From Phytophthora colocasiae (Eukaryota; Oomycota; Peronosporomycetes; Peronosporales; Peronosporaceae): a DNA stretch of 64,000 nt. The notes beneath the pieces were generated by a model. It ran no database searches, had not been told where the DNA came from, and saw nothing but the letters and a program-made list of their open reading frames with translations. The stretch's first letter is position 1; each line of letters starts with the position of its first letter. The DNA lies in NCBI GenBank assembly GCA_018806915.1, contig JAGKQI010000097.1:372001-436000 (forward strand). Reading direction: 5' to 3'. Made by a program: the position numbers and the translations under genes. Below, one piece after another: positions 40,633 to 50,965 of the stretch.

Positions 40633-43479
40633 ATGAACTCAGCTGGTATCATGCGCGGGAGGCGAGCTTCAGTTGCAGCACCTGCCAGAAAGCAGGATAG
40701 CGAGAACGATTTTCTCAAAGTGATCGCAGTCGATTTGTCTCCTCTGGAACTACGTTTTGAGAACATATTTTCACGTTTAGCAGCCATTGAACAGCAATTG
40801 AATCTCAGGAACAATCATATCGGAACCAATGAGAATAATAATTCTACTGAAGATACTGTACAACTGGCAGAAGTTCCTGAAGTAATAGCAAACCAAGTAA
40901 ACGATCTCAAAAATGATGCCGAACCTGCTATTAATCTACCAGCACCAACGCACAAGATCTACACGGATAGCGTCACCCTAGCTCAAGAACTGGAGTCGCT
41001 TCGTGCTGCTCAACTCCGGCTTAAAATCAACCAGGAGTTGGCGAATTCCACGTTGCAACTAGAAATGACAAAGCTACGAACTGAATTGGAGCAAGAAGTG
41101 GCTGAAAACCTACAGGAATTTCGAGAAGAAGTGGTCGCATCTTCCTCTGAATCTACGAAGATGCTTCAATTAAACCACCAGAAGCTGGCACAGACTGTAA
41201 ACCTGACTATTTCAGAGCGAGAAGTGGCTGAAAATCGATGGAAATCTACATTCGAAGAAACAATAGCCGCTCGAATCCAAGATATTTGGTCAGGAATGCA
41301 TTCAGCAACTCGGAAGTTGCAGGAAAGCATGCAGTATCTACAGACGGAGATGGTCAGTCACGAAGAAAGTTCTCGGGAAATGAATACGTTCGTAGAGTCT
41401 ATAAAAGCTTCAACGGAGAGATTCGACCGCGATACTAAACACCACTCCAAACTACTTGCAGAACAGGAGAAGGACTTGGAACATCTCAATGGAATGTGCT
41501 CACAAGCATCAATGCGGCTGGATGAACAAGACGGGAAGATTGCCAATCAAGTGGAAATGATCTACCAAAAGATTGGGAACTCAGGAGCAAGTGCACAAAA
41601 ACATATTGAAGCATACGACGCTTTTGTAGCATTGACAGAGAAATCATTTACGGCATTGGCGTCGGACCTCACAACATGTAATTCGACTCTAACAGCACAT
41701 CAAATGAGTATCCGGGGATTAGATGCTGTTGTTCACCGTCATAATGACGAGTTAATACGAAGTGAAGAGCGGATGGGGTCTACAGACGCGAAAGTCGGTA
41801 GTATTGATGGTCGAGTGGCTTTAGCGGAGAAGAAACTCACGAGCACAGTCGGGATTTTACAGGAACATTATCAGGAGCGGCAGCAGATCATAGCTACGAT
41901 ACAAGGAAGTCTCAATCAAGCCGCAGTAGAACGTACAGCCATCAAGCACAACGCCTCCGATCTAGGGTTTGCAGTGCAAGAAGTGCGGCAGAAGTTACTC
42001 GAAGTGGGTAAAGTTGCAGATACAACGACATCGGCGTTAGCTCGAACTGCTGCTGAATTACCAAAGATCCACACGTTAGTGACGACCAACTCGTCAAATA
42101 TCGCCAAGAACCGCCAGAGTATTCGAGATATCACTACTATGATCGAGGATGACCGGAAGACAGCGAGTACTTTGCGTAATGACTTTGACAAGGAAGTAGC
42201 AGACAGTGTTTCTCGCTTCTCGGCAGCTGAACAACGTGATGAAGAGGCACAAGAGGCAATCGCTAGCGCTGCTTGTACAACGATAAACGTGAAGGCAGAA
42301 TTGGACACGAAAATCCTCAAGAACAGCAACCTCCTGCATCAACTCAATACGATGGTGGACAGTTTGGCTATTACAGAGTCAACGGAGGGCATGGAGGATA
42401 AGATGACTACATTTGCTGTCGCTTGTGCTCAATTGGCGTTAAAACTCGAGTTTTTCGGACGAAAAGTAAGCTCGGACGGGTCTTGTGTCATGAAAAGCGA
42501 CGTAAAAGCGAGTTTGGCGGTTTTACTCACGAAAGTCATCCGGTTTCTTGGTTCAGGCGTTTCTATCGACCAGAATCACTATTTATTGTCTGCAAAGCGA
42601 TCGAAAGCTGTGGATCCGATCACTGGTCAAATTACGATGGAAATCCCACCTCAACATGTGCTCGAGAGCTTCCGAATCGCCAAAGCAGCAGCTTTTACGA
42701 CTAAAACTCGTACTGCAATGGATCAATTGCAACCGATCATGAAGACGAACCGAACATCAATGGACTTTCGAGACGCTTTTGAGCGTAAATTACGTTTTGT
42801 TCTCGAATTTGGACTTGCGAACCTGTTCCCTAACATGGGGAAACCTAAAAACCCTTTGAACCGAAGAGGTGGGGAATTTGGAACGTGTATCGCGTGTGAT
42901 CGACCAATAGACACTGATAACCCTCCATACGACCCAGAAGAGGAGATTCCAATGCGGCATCGAGCTCAAGAGCCTCTCGTAAACTCTCAATCTGTAGATG
43001 AAGTACCTGAACAACGCAGTACGTCACCAACCGCCCGTCCAAGTTCGGCTGCTTTGCGGAATCGGATTGATACGAAGACGGTGGTTCGAGGACGTTCTGG
43101 AACGTCTACTATCCGCCCAAAAAGTGGTGGAGATTCCGTTCATAACCCTCCAGGAACAGGTGACTACGTGTATAGAGGAGGTTTTCGGATCCCCAAGACA
43201 AACCCTAATGCGATGATGAATGCCAGTATCTACGCTTTTTTTGAAAAAAGCGACGAAAGGACTGGAGACGGTCCGTTGGATGTGGATTCATCGTATCTGG
43301 AGAAGGTGGCGTTGGTGGGGAAACACCAAGTGGAGATATCGACGGTCAGTCCAGGAGCAGGTAGTGGAACGGCTGCTATTCGAGCAGCAAGACCTCATAC
43401 TGCGCCACTACGGATGAAATCTCTACCTCGACTGGGTGTGACGATAAACGTGGACAATTTTCATAATGCAATCGAATAA
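40633..43479 (+). CDS. Long coiled-coil protein, function unknown
   Basis: I chose ATG 40633 (MNSAGIMRGRRASVAAPARK); the frame is open 17 codons further upstream. About 948 aa, uninterrupted. Residues about 40-620 are heptad-like and rich in E, Q, K, L and A with no membrane segment, i.e. an extended coiled-coil. A globular-looking part (KLEFFGRKVSSDGSCVMKSD, then a conserved-looking FELGLANLFPN region) follows. The C-terminal 200 residues are low-complexity with RPSSAALR, RPKSGG and RPHTAPLR motifs, a style often seen in axonemal or cytoskeletal proteins. Oomycete zoospores are flagellate, so a flagellar or cytoskeletal role is possible but only inferred. It is one of the few undamaged genes here. 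Confidence 0.75.
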   Translation: MNSAGIMRGRRASVAAPARKQDSENDFLKVIAVDLSPLELRFENIFSRLAAIEQQLNLRNNHIGTNENNNSTEDTVQLAEVPEVIANQVNDLKNDAEPAINLPAPTHKIYTDSVTLAQELESLRAAQLRLKINQELANSTLQLEMTKLRTELEQEVAENLQEFREEVVASSSESTKMLQLNHQKLAQTVNLTISEREVAENRWKSTFEETIAARIQDIWSGMHSATRKLQESMQYLQTEMVSHEESSREMNTFVESIKASTERFDRDTKHHSKLLAEQEKDLEHLNGMCSQASMRLDEQDGKIANQVEMIYQKIGNSGASAQKHIEAYDAFVALTEKSFTALASDLTTCNSTLTAHQMSIRGLDAVVHRHNDELIRSEERMGSTDAKVGSIDGRVALAEKKLTSTVGILQEHYQERQQIIATIQGSLNQAAVERTAIKHNASDLGFAVQEVRQKLLEVGKVADTTTSALARTAAELPKIHTLVTTNSSNIAKNRQSIRDITTMIEDDRKTASTLRNDFDKEVADSVSRFSAAEQRDEEAQEAIASAACTTINVKAELDTKILKNSNLLHQLNTMVDSLAITESTEGMEDKMTTFAVACAQLALKLEFFGRKVSSDGSCVMKSDVKASLAVLLTKVIRFLGSGVSIDQNHYLLSAKRSKAVDPITGQITMEIPPQHVLESFRIAKAAAFTTKTRTAMDQLQPIMKTNRTSMDFRDAFERKLRFVLEFGLANLFPNMGKPKNPLNRRGGEFGTCIACDRPIDTDNPPYDPEEEIPMRHRAQEPLVNSQSVDEVPEQRSTSPTARPSSAALRNRIDTKTVVRGRSGTSTIRPKSGGDSVHNPPGTGDYVYRGGFRIPKTNPNAMMNASIYAFFEKSDERTGDGPLDVDSSYLEKVALVGKHQVEISTVSPGAGSGTAAIRAARPHTAPLRMKSLPRLGVTINVDNFHNAIE

Positions 43480-43561
43480 CGCGGCTAGTACATGGCGATA
43501 ATAACTGTAAAAGTCAAAACACACCCAGTATTTGAAAGTCATTATCGCTCATCGGAATCCG

Positions 43562-43568
43562 TCATTCC
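43562..43568 (+). promoter_or_regulatory. Oomycete INR upstream of the CRN gene
   Basis: TCATTCC matches YCATTYY exactly and lies 25 bp upstream of the ATG at 43593. No clear FPR follows. Confidence 0.5.
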
Positions 43569-43592
43569 AGAATCTGCATGTCTCGAAGAAAG

Positions 43593-44842
43593 ATGACGAC
43601 GGCCCTCAATTGTGTTATCATTGGTGATACTGGAGATGCGTTTGCTGTGAGTCAGGATGTCGATAGGCAAATTGAAGAATGAGATCTGGGAACAGAAGAA
43701 GAACTTCTTAAAGAATCTCGACGCGCGTGATCTGCAGCTCTTTCTGGCAAAGAAAGACTGTCACGGCATGTGGCTTACAGGAGAAGGTGCTGCTACAGTA
43801 CGCCACAATGACCTTGAAGGTTTTAAGAAAATGAATCCTTTGCTGTTTCTGAACGACTCTGAGAACTTCGGAGAGAGTTTTGAACAGTGCGAGAATCAAA
43901 TTCACGTGTTGGTGAAGCTGCCAGCGTATACTGTTTCAAGTACACCTAGTGCTGGAATCCCCAGAACAACTGCATTGATTGAGCCGGAAAAGTGTGCTGA
44001 GGAATGCACCACACTGGACGACTGGGAAGTTGATACTGTGCACAAGATCCCTTTGATCTGGACATTCATGAGTAGTTTGGGTGGATGCACGAACACTGGG
44101 GAAGTGTTTTGGCGACTGGAAGAGAAGCAAGTCGCGTCTATACTGCTAGTTTGCAAACATAAAGAGCATCCTGATGGGTTCACCGGGAATAGGCAAGTCC
44201 ACTTTGTTGTGTGTCATGGCCTTCCATCTCGTGTTGAAGCACAAGAAGAATGTGCTGGTGTATCGACGATTGACCAACATTGAGGAAGAAAACTGTCTCC
44301 TTTATCTGGGCTACCAGGAGGACAAGGTCGTGTATTTTTCAGTGGTATCGTGCGAGGTGTTGGAAGCTAAACGTATCTATAAAACGTTACGGAAACAGCA
44401 CGGTGTATCGAATGTGTGGCTGATGTTGGCTGGATTTCGGTACCAAGATATCCCAGAAGGTATACAAACTTTCAGGATGCTGGCAACGTCACAGCAAGTG
44501 GATTTGAAGTCTCAGGAACAAACTGACGCGTATTGCTGTCTGTTGCCCAGCTGGTCGAAGAAGGATCTTTTATTAATGGGGAATCTCATTTACAACTTTA
44601 CCATTGAGGACATGGAAGAGCGGTTTCACTACTCTGGCGGAAGCGTACGGGAGTTTACACTCGCTACATACGAGCACATCCGCCGTGTCATGGACAATGC
44701 TGTCAGTGCTGTACTGAATGACTCGAAATCACTGTCCACCGTGTCCAGTACGTTTACGGATAGATCACAAGTTGATCGTTTACGTCGCATATTTATCGAG
44801 GATCCGACTAACCGGAATCACTACCTCAGCAGACGGCATTGG
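43593..44842 (+). pseudogene. Crinkler (CRN) effector, 5' part, split by an LTR element
   Basis: CRNs are oomycete effectors with a modular N-terminus for translocation and variable C-terminal domains that act in host nuclei. From ATG 43593 the N-terminus MTTALNCVIIGDTGDAFAV starts the LFLAK domain; the frame shifts near 43640. It continues LKNLDARDLQLFLAKKD, and the recombination-point motif HVLVKLP is near 43905-43925. The C-terminal domain is a P-loop NTPase: after another frame change near 44145, GSPGIGKSTLL (Walker A, about 44176-44208), then KKNVLVYRRLT. The gene is cut at RRHW by an LTR retrotransposon (TSD ATTGG) and resumes at 50966. With at least two frame breaks it is a pseudogene. 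Confidence 0.85.
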
Positions 44843-45316
44843 TGTAGTATTCCCGGGGAAAGTACCAAAAACGCGAACACAATCAGTGTGGGAGCTACCC
44901 CACAGGAACTTGTAGCCGAATGTATTGGAGTTTCTGGAACTTGGCAAATTGAAGAGTGAGGTCCGAGACTGATGCTAACCAGCTCGTACTCCTGGCGTCC
45001 TATCAATCCAAAGGCGTCCCCCTGGAGTAGATGGATAGCCGGATATCACAGAGAAGGCAACATGTAGTTTGGCGTACAAAGTCCCTAAGGTGCAGTCGGT
45101 AAGGCACTGGCAGCCAGACCGATAACATGTAAACGTGCAGCCACTTCAACATCCAGATCATGTACCCACTTGTCTTACCTTGCCAGCCATCCGATCTTGT
45201 AAAGGCATTCCTGGCGGCCGTCAGACACATTGGGGTCATCTGTGATCCTGGACATGTCGTGGGGAAACTTGGACTGCGAGGTAACGCCAAGGTGAAATTT
45301 CCCGGCATCCACTACA
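44843..45316 (-). repeat. 3' LTR of element A
   Basis: 474 bp, TGTAGT...ACTACA. Identical by eye to the 50492-50965 copy. It contains a non-significant 101-codon minus ORF. Confidence 0.95.
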
Positions 45317-45451
45317 CAGCCTCCGAAGCTTGGTGTTACCGATCTGCTTCCTCGTCCTGTTCCAGGCGGTCGTCCAACCCAGTGTACTGGCGCTGGCGCT
45401 GGAGGAGATTCTGCAGGAACGGCTGATGGGGTTCACAGTCTGCTCGACCAC

Positions 45452-47065
45452 CTAAGTAATGTGAGTCTGAGGCTTCCTGGAACGGTGAGATCGCTGGACG
45501 AGTCGAGGGCGCGAGGAGTTTCCTTCTGCCACGGCTGCCACAGTCATCGATCTGGTTTGGCGGCGACCTAGAAGAGGCTGGGAATCTTGGTTCCCGACAC
45601 TTGTGTGTTCTTGACTCTCTTCCTTTGCGGTTCGTCGTACTTTCCGCTTAGCTCTCGAAGGTGAGACCTCGATTGCTTCAGCGTCGTTGGGGTCGCACTG
45701 GGAGGCCCTGCTAACAGGTTCTCTCTCAGTTTGACGGCGTCGTTTCCTTCTGGAGCGATGGCGACGATCCACGTTAGCGGTATCATCGGATCCCCTAAGA
45801 GTTGTTGTTGTAGTCGTGGGTGCTGCAGGTGGCGCTGATCCAGTAGCTGGTATTCCGGACATCTTCTGCCAGTGTTCACGGAGTTGCTGGTCATCGGTTG
45901 CTGCGACGTAGTTTCCAATCAGCACTGGAATATCTGGAGCCAGACTCTGCATCGGTTCGTACGAGTCCTCGATCGACTGTAGACCTTTCCATCCCACGAG
46001 TATCTCAAAGTCACTGATGGCTTCGTTCCATCGATGCTCCTTGAGTTCGCTGACAGCGAGCACAATTCCTTGAGAGGCAATATGCTCCAGGAGCTCGTCT
46101 GTCACGTCCAAGCTGTCATCCGCATACATCTTGAGCCGTGAGGCGTGCACGTCAGATTCCTGACCAGTGATAAGGTGCTGTACTCGGAAAGAATGCGTAT
46201 CAGCTCGAACAACGCGGTATGGCCCGATCCATGTAACTTGGAGTTTGTTGCCGTGCTTCTCGTCTACTCGAGACCGAAGCACGTAATCACCAACAGTGAA
46301 GTTGACAAGACTTTCACCGCGCTGGTGCTTCTTGTTGAGCAGCCTCTGCTTCGACCTGCGATCTTCGACGTCCTGGTGCATCTGTTGCAAACTCGTCCGC
46401 AGGTCGTTCAGGTAGCTATCGATCTCGTCGCTGGGTGGAACTTGCTGCATCTTCTGCTTCTCGGGCAAGTAAAATTCCATCAGCGGCGAAGGACATTGTA
46501 AACCAGTGAATAGTTCTATCGGTGCACGGTTGCCTAGCGACGGAACAGCGGTATGGTTGAGGCTGGCTATGATCATTGGGACCAAATACACCCAGTCCTT
46601 GTAGCTGATCTTGTAGGACAGAATCATCGCGCGCACCACTTGTAGTATGTCACGGTTTACTCGTTCAATCGAACCATTCACCCAGGGGCTATAGGCTGGC
46701 GTGAAGGTCTGCTGAGTGCGTAGACGTCGACTGAGGTCTGCGATCACTTCATTCTTAAAGTGGGTTCCATTGTCGGAAACCCAGAGTGAGCAGGCCGAAA
46801 CGAGGTGCCAATCCAGTAAGGCGTCCACGACGACTCGGCTGTCGGCTGTGTCTGCAACCACGAGCTCACAGAAATGTGTCGCGTGATCGCTTGAGAACAA
46901 GTAAATACTTGCTATCTCCATAGCTCTCGCCCATATACAGGAAATCGAAATGAAGCACACCATTTCTCGTAGCGCAGTCGATCGTTTCACCCCAAGGGCG
47001 GGGTATGATTTTCCCCCCTCGAGAATGCAGACATAGCAGGCAATCGCGGAGAAAAGTAGCCACAA
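45452..47065 (-). CDS. Element A: integrase with C-terminal chromodomain
   Basis: Integrase core on the minus strand: SDHATHFCELVVADTADSRV, the second Asp in SDNGTHFKNEV, then TFTPAYSPWVNGSIERVNRD with the catalytic Glu. A GPF-like stretch follows (QVTWIGPYRVVRADTHSF), then a chromodomain (FEILVGWKGLQSIEDSYEPM, about 45950-46010) and a basic tail (RRHRSRRKRRRQ). Chromodomains steer integration to certain chromatin. The first catalytic region is in the upstream frame; a one-base frame change near 46895 separates them. The frame is otherwise intact for 537 codons. Confidence 0.85.
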   Translation of the reverse strand: MWLLFSAIACYVCILEGGKSYPALGVKRSTALREMVCFISISCIWARAMEIASIYLFSSDHATHFCELVVADTADSRVVVDALLDWHLVSACSLWVSDNGTHFKNEVIADLSRRLRTQQTFTPAYSPWVNGSIERVNRDILQVVRAMILSYKISYKDWVYLVPMIIASLNHTAVPSLGNRAPIELFTGLQCPSPLMEFYLPEKQKMQQVPPSDEIDSYLNDLRTSLQQMHQDVEDRRSKQRLLNKKHQRGESLVNFTVGDYVLRSRVDEKHGNKLQVTWIGPYRVVRADTHSFRVQHLITGQESDVHASRLKMYADDSLDVTDELLEHIASQGIVLAVSELKEHRWNEAISDFEILVGWKGLQSIEDSYEPMQSLAPDIPVLIGNYVAATDDQQLREHWQKMSGIPATGSAPPAAPTTTTTTLRGSDDTANVDRRHRSRRKRRRQTEREPVSRASQCDPNDAEAIEVSPSRAKRKVRRTAKEESQEHTSVGNQDSQPLLGRRQTRSMTVAAVAEGNSSRPRLVQRSHRSRKPQTHIT

Positions 47066-48929
47066 TATTCGAGAGATGGTCGATAGAGAAAATTCGGCGG
47101 AGGTGGTTCACCATCGCGTGGTGGCCCCGGTGTCCTTGGGCACCACAATGGGCTACAATACAAAGACGTAAAATGAGATCCTCAGCCTCCGGTGGTATCC
47201 ACACTCGGTCCTCCACTGAAATCAGGCCATCGTCGGCGCGGACAGCACCGGCTGGAGGCGAAAACTTAGATTGGACGTCCAGTATTTCTGCGAGCGTAGG
47301 CCAGACGAATTGATCGTCGTCCAGAGGTCGTAGAGACGCAACTGCTGGGCGGTCCGGAGATGGTGGTCGGCTGCGGAATGCCTTGAGACTGGCAGGCCGA
47401 GCTGTCGACACGTGATTCCCTGCCCATCGAGAAATCATGTCGGCCCACACATTATCCACTCCCGGCACATGCTCCACAACATACCTGAAATTCATCATCT
47501 TGATCGCCCAGCGTAGTAGTTTACCACGAACATGTTTTTTCACATTGTCGGCGGGGGCGAAGACATGGATAAGGTTGCGATGGTCGCAGTACATCCGGAA
47601 CGGTGTACGGCGGAGAAGTAGATAATCCAGCTTATCACAGGCCATGACGATTGGAAATGCCTCCTTCTCAATCACCGTCCAATTGAGTTGGCTGCCACTG
47701 AAAGTTCCACTCATGCACTGCAGCAGCTTGTGTTGTTGTTGCGTGGCGGGCAGCTTTGGGTCAAAATCGTCCACTTGTGTGACGATCACTGCCCAGCCCA
47801 CGTCGGACGCATGGGTAAACAGACACGTAGTTGCATTGTCATCGGGGAAATCCAGCGTTGCTGATGATGCGAGCAGTTCCTTGACTTGATCAAACGCCGC
47901 TCGTTCTTCTTCGTTGAAGGAGATGTCAATTCCCGCAGCGGCTCGTCGGGTGCGCTTGGTGCTGGCCAAGGCGTCGTCGAGCTTCTTCTGCAATGGGGCC
48001 ACATGTCGGGCGTAGTCGGCGAGGCTGTCACGCATCCAATTGATTGCGCAGACGAATTGCTGGAGTTCGCCAGCAGTAGTTGGGTACGGCATGGATCTGA
48101 GAGAGTCTATGCGACTCGGATCGTGGCGTACTCCATCACCGTCAATCAGGCGTCCACACCATTTCACTCGGGTCTCATACAGGCTTGACTTCTTAGCGCT
48201 TAGCTTCAGTCCGAACTGGTTGAGAGTAGCGAAGAGTTCTCCAAGCTTGACTAGATAAGTGTCAATATCTTTTGCGTATAGCAGGAGATCATCAATCCAG
48301 ATTAGGAGATGCTCGTACAGTAAAGCAGCAAAGCAGTCCTCCATCGTCTTCTGGAAGAAGATAGGTGCATCACTGCAACCCTGGGGCACGCGTCGTGGAG
48401 TGAAGATCTTCTCGTCGGTCATGTAGGATAGGAATTCCTGACAGATCTCAGCTAGAGGTAACTGCCAAAACCCTTTGAGGAAATCAAAAAGACCAAAATG
48501 TTTCATTCCACGTGCATGTTCCATGACTAGTGATAGAATCGGCATCACAGCGGCCATGACTTCAGTCTTGTCGTTCACTGCCCGGTAGTCTGTGGTCTGG
48601 CGCAAGTCCATGAGATCGTCAGATTTCTTGACTGGGAGCACGGGGCTCGACCATCGACTGTTCGGATTCTCGTAAACCAGTCCTAGTTCCACAAGACGAG
48701 CGTTAAAGTTGTGAAGGAATTGCCGAATGTGCGGCGGGTATTTACGAGGCTTACACTTAGCTGGCAGAGCCCCGTTCCGCAGTCGCACTTCGAGTGGCGG
48801 CACTTTCGCCGGTGGGTCGCCACGAAGCTCAAGGCGCCACACATCGTAGGCATGGGCGATAGTGCGCAGTTGTTCCACTTTATCAGCAGGAAATCCGTTC
48901 TTCACGGCACGGTCAATCAACCTCTCCAC
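46866..48929 (-). CDS. Element A: reverse transcriptase, RNase H and integrase start
   Basis: 687 codons. RT: VLPVKKSDDLMDLRQTTDYR, FGLFDFLKGFWQLPLAE, the catalytic WIDDLLLYAKD (about 48270-48300). RNase H-like: CLFTHASDVGWAVIVTQVDD and MYCDHRNLIHVFAPADN. The integrase zinc-binding part is GHRGHHAMVNHLRRIF with CLLCLHSRGGKI. It ends in KYLLVLKRSRDTFL by frameshift just before the integrase core. Confidence 0.85.
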   Translation of the reverse strand: MERLIDRAVKNGFPADKVEQLRTIAHAYDVWRLELRGDPPAKVPPLEVRLRNGALPAKCKPRKYPPHIRQFLHNFNARLVELGLVYENPNSRWSSPVLPVKKSDDLMDLRQTTDYRAVNDKTEVMAAVMPILSLVMEHARGMKHFGLFDFLKGFWQLPLAEICQEFLSYMTDEKIFTPRRVPQGCSDAPIFFQKTMEDCFAALLYEHLLIWIDDLLLYAKDIDTYLVKLGELFATLNQFGLKLSAKKSSLYETRVKWCGRLIDGDGVRHDPSRIDSLRSMPYPTTAGELQQFVCAINWMRDSLADYARHVAPLQKKLDDALASTKRTRRAAAGIDISFNEEERAAFDQVKELLASSATLDFPDDNATTCLFTHASDVGWAVIVTQVDDFDPKLPATQQQHKLLQCMSGTFSGSQLNWTVIEKEAFPIVMACDKLDYLLLRRTPFRMYCDHRNLIHVFAPADNVKKHVRGKLLRWAIKMMNFRYVVEHVPGVDNVWADMISRWAGNHVSTARPASLKAFRSRPPSPDRPAVASLRPLDDDQFVWPTLAEILDVQSKFSPPAGAVRADDGLISVEDRVWIPPEAEDLILRLCIVAHCGAQGHRGHHAMVNHLRRIFSIDHLSNIVATFLRDCLLCLHSRGGKIIPRPWGETIDCATRNGVLHFDFLYMGESYGDSKYLLVLKRSRDTFL

Positions 48930-48957
48930 AGCAGCGAAAATATCGTCATCATCATCA

Positions 48958-49620
48958 CTAGAGCCTGTAAGTGCCTTCCGTCACAGGTTCTTCATCTGCT
49001 TCCAGCACTATAGGGTCACCACTGGTTTCTCCATCATCACGCCGAGCCAGTTGCTCCAGTTGGCGGTGGACGTCAATTCCCAGTAGTGATAGTAGATCGT
49101 TGCCAACGATGAACTCATCATCATCCACATCAACGATCAACACATCCACTGCACCCATCGGTTCAACAGGTCCCACAGCAGTGTGGATCATCAAGTGGAG
49201 ACATGCCTTACGGTCGGCAGTCACCCAACGAGAACCAAATGCTTGGCTTCGGATGGGGATGTCTAGAGTCTTGGCTTCGACACTTGGGTCTAAAGTGCGC
49301 AACTGCTCCCAATGAGAAGATCCCATGATCGTAAAGTCGGATCCACTATCAGGGCAATATGGTAACTCGAGCACCCCATTAATCGTCACAAATCGATCCG
49401 ACTTAGGGAGGCATTTACCGAGGCGCTTCAGTCGCGAACGCTTGGCCTTGTTGGCGGCACGCATCTGCTTCTTCAGCTCCACTTTCTCGGCTTCAGTCGC
49501 TTTCGTACAGTTGCTGAGCCAATGCATCTCGTTGCACTTTGGACATGGGCTTGGCGGTCCTTTAGCAGCAGTAGCTGGTGTTAGCGGTGGTGACGGCTTG
49601 CTCGCAGAGTTCGGGCGTTA
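48958..49620 (-). CDS. Element A: zinc knuckle and aspartic protease
   Basis: The open frame holds CPKCNEMHWLSNC (CX2CX3HX4C, about 49515-49555) and the protease active site LPYCPDSGSDFTIMG (about 49325-49365), followed by a FIVGNDLLSLLGIDV segment. The knuckle is in a different frame from the gag ORF upstream; the switch lies near 49620, and could be a mutation or a recoding site. ATG 49527 is internal. Confidence 0.75.
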
Positions 49621-50383
49621 GGCCCGTGGATGGAGGTTTACCATCACGGTTCCGCTTGTCTCCAGCAGCTGGCTGGTTGGTTGCCGCAGCCTTCTTGCTC
49701 TGGGGGTTCTTGGCTCGCCCAGAGTTGTCACGATCCTTGTCCTTTCTCTCCTTGAGCCTCAAGAACTGGCGGTTGTGCTCCTTGGCTTTCTTCAGGATCA
49801 ACTGGTACAGCAACTTAAGGTTGGTAGCGGCAGGCTTGTGAGTGAAACGCGTGCATTGCTTCACTTCGTTCCTCAAAGCTTCGGGGTGGAGGCTGGCGAT
49901 CAGTCGCTTGCACTTCTCCTTTTCTCCGTCGGCACCTTCGAAGCAGTCCTTCAGTCCGTTCTCACGCATGATCTTCCCGAAACTGTTGAAATAGTCGATG
50001 ACACGGGCTTCTACATCACTCTCAGCGAAGTTGAATCGTAGCTGCTTCTTGAACAGCGCTTTGATGTCTGGAAGGGTGTCGTTCTTGATTCTGGAGATGA
50101 TGCTCTCGATCTCAGCCGTCAGCATGTCTTCGGTCACGTGGGCTGAGTCATGGCCCAGTTTCAGCTGGCAGAAAGTGTCCAGCAAGTCGGGGTCGAAAGA
50201 CTCGATGATGGTCTCGGCCACAGCTTCGTACACCTCACCGGTAACGCGGCAGCGTGCACGTAATCTGGCCTCGTACTCGCGACGCTCCTTCTTCCACTTG
50301 GTCAGTGCTTCGTGCGAGACGCTCTTGATCTTGGGCGGAAGAATAGGCGTGAACAACGGCGTGGTACCCGTCGCATCCTGCAT
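49562..50383 (-). CDS. Element A: gag
   Basis: 273 codons from ATG 50383: VSHEALTKWKKERREYEARL at the start, an all-helical capsid region (VEARVIDYFNSFGKIMRENG), then a basic linker (KERKDKDRDNSGRAKNPQSK). Its last about 20 codons are out of frame with the zinc knuckle. The same architecture is found in element B (SHEALVKWRRERELYE). Confidence 0.8.
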   Translation of the reverse strand: MQDATGTTPLFTPILPPKIKSVSHEALTKWKKERREYEARLRARCRVTGEVYEAVAETIIESFDPDLLDTFCQLKLGHDSAHVTEDMLTAEIESIISRIKNDTLPDIKALFKKQLRFNFAESDVEARVIDYFNSFGKIMRENGLKDCFEGADGEKEKCKRLIASLHPEALRNEVKQCTRFTHKPAATNLKLLYQLILKKAKEHNRQFLRLKERKDKDRDNSGRAKNPQSKKAAATNQPAAGDKRNRDGKPPSTGLTPELCEQAVTTANTSYCC

Positions 50384-50491
50384 CGTGATTGGCGGGCTTC
50401 ACACAGTGATAGGCGATCTTCAAGTAGTGTCGTCCAAGTACGGCAAGTTGTACCACACGAGGATGAGCGCTTGCACTACTAAAGAATTCTT

Positions 50492-50965
50492 TGTAGTATT
50501 CCCGGGGAAAGTACCAAAAACGCGAACACAATCAGTGTGGGAGCTACCCCACAGGAACTTGTAGCCGAATGTATTGGAGTTTCTGGAACTTGGCAAATTG
50601 AAGAGTGAGGTCCGAGACTGATGCTAACCAGCTCGTACTCCTGGCGTCCTATCAATCCAAAGGCGTCCCCCTGGAGTAGATGGATAGCCGGATATCACAG
50701 AGAAGGCAACATGTAGTTTGGCGTACAAAGTCCCTAAGGTGCAGTCGGTAAGGCACTGGCAGCCAGACCGATAACATGTAAACGTGCAGCCACTTCAACA
50801 TCCAGATCATGTACCCACTTGTCTTACCTTGCCAGCCATCCGATCTTGTAAAGGCATTCCTGGCGGCCGTCAGACACATTGGGGTCATCTGTGATCCTGG
50901 ACATGTCGTGGGGAAACTTGGACTGCGAGGTAACGCCAAGGTGAAATTTCCCGGCATCCACTACA
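50492..50965 (-). repeat. 5' LTR of element A
   Basis: 474 bp, TGTAGT...ACTACA. On the minus strand it is followed directly by the 10-bp palindrome AAGAATTCTT. Confidence 0.95.

Larger units (their letters stand above)
44843..50965 (-). mobile_element. LTR retrotransposon A (Gypsy, chromodomain type) in the CRN gene
   Basis: 6,123 bp with TSD ATTGG on both sides (44838-44842 and 50966-50970). LTRs at 44843-45316 and 50492-50965, 474 bp each, start TGTAGT, end ACTACA, and look identical by eye. Gene order on the minus strand is gag, protease, RT, RNase H, integrase, chromodomain: the Ty3/Gypsy order. The 5' LTR is followed at once by AAGAATTCTTTAG, not by a TGG-type tRNA primer site. A polypurine-like GGAGGCTG precedes the 3' LTR. 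Very young by LTR identity. Confidence 0.95.

Noticed and set aside
45003..45308. 101-codon minus ORF, repeated at 50652-50957
   Set aside because: It lies wholly inside the LTRs of element A, with no domain and no start context. Its duplication simply reflects LTR identity.
44843..50965. Interpretation of the 474-bp direct repeats as duplicated CRN coding sequence
   Set aside because: They have TG..CA ends with TGTAGT/ACTACA inverted tips and sit exactly inside a 5-bp duplication, so they are LTRs; the CRN-like ORFs across them are read-through.
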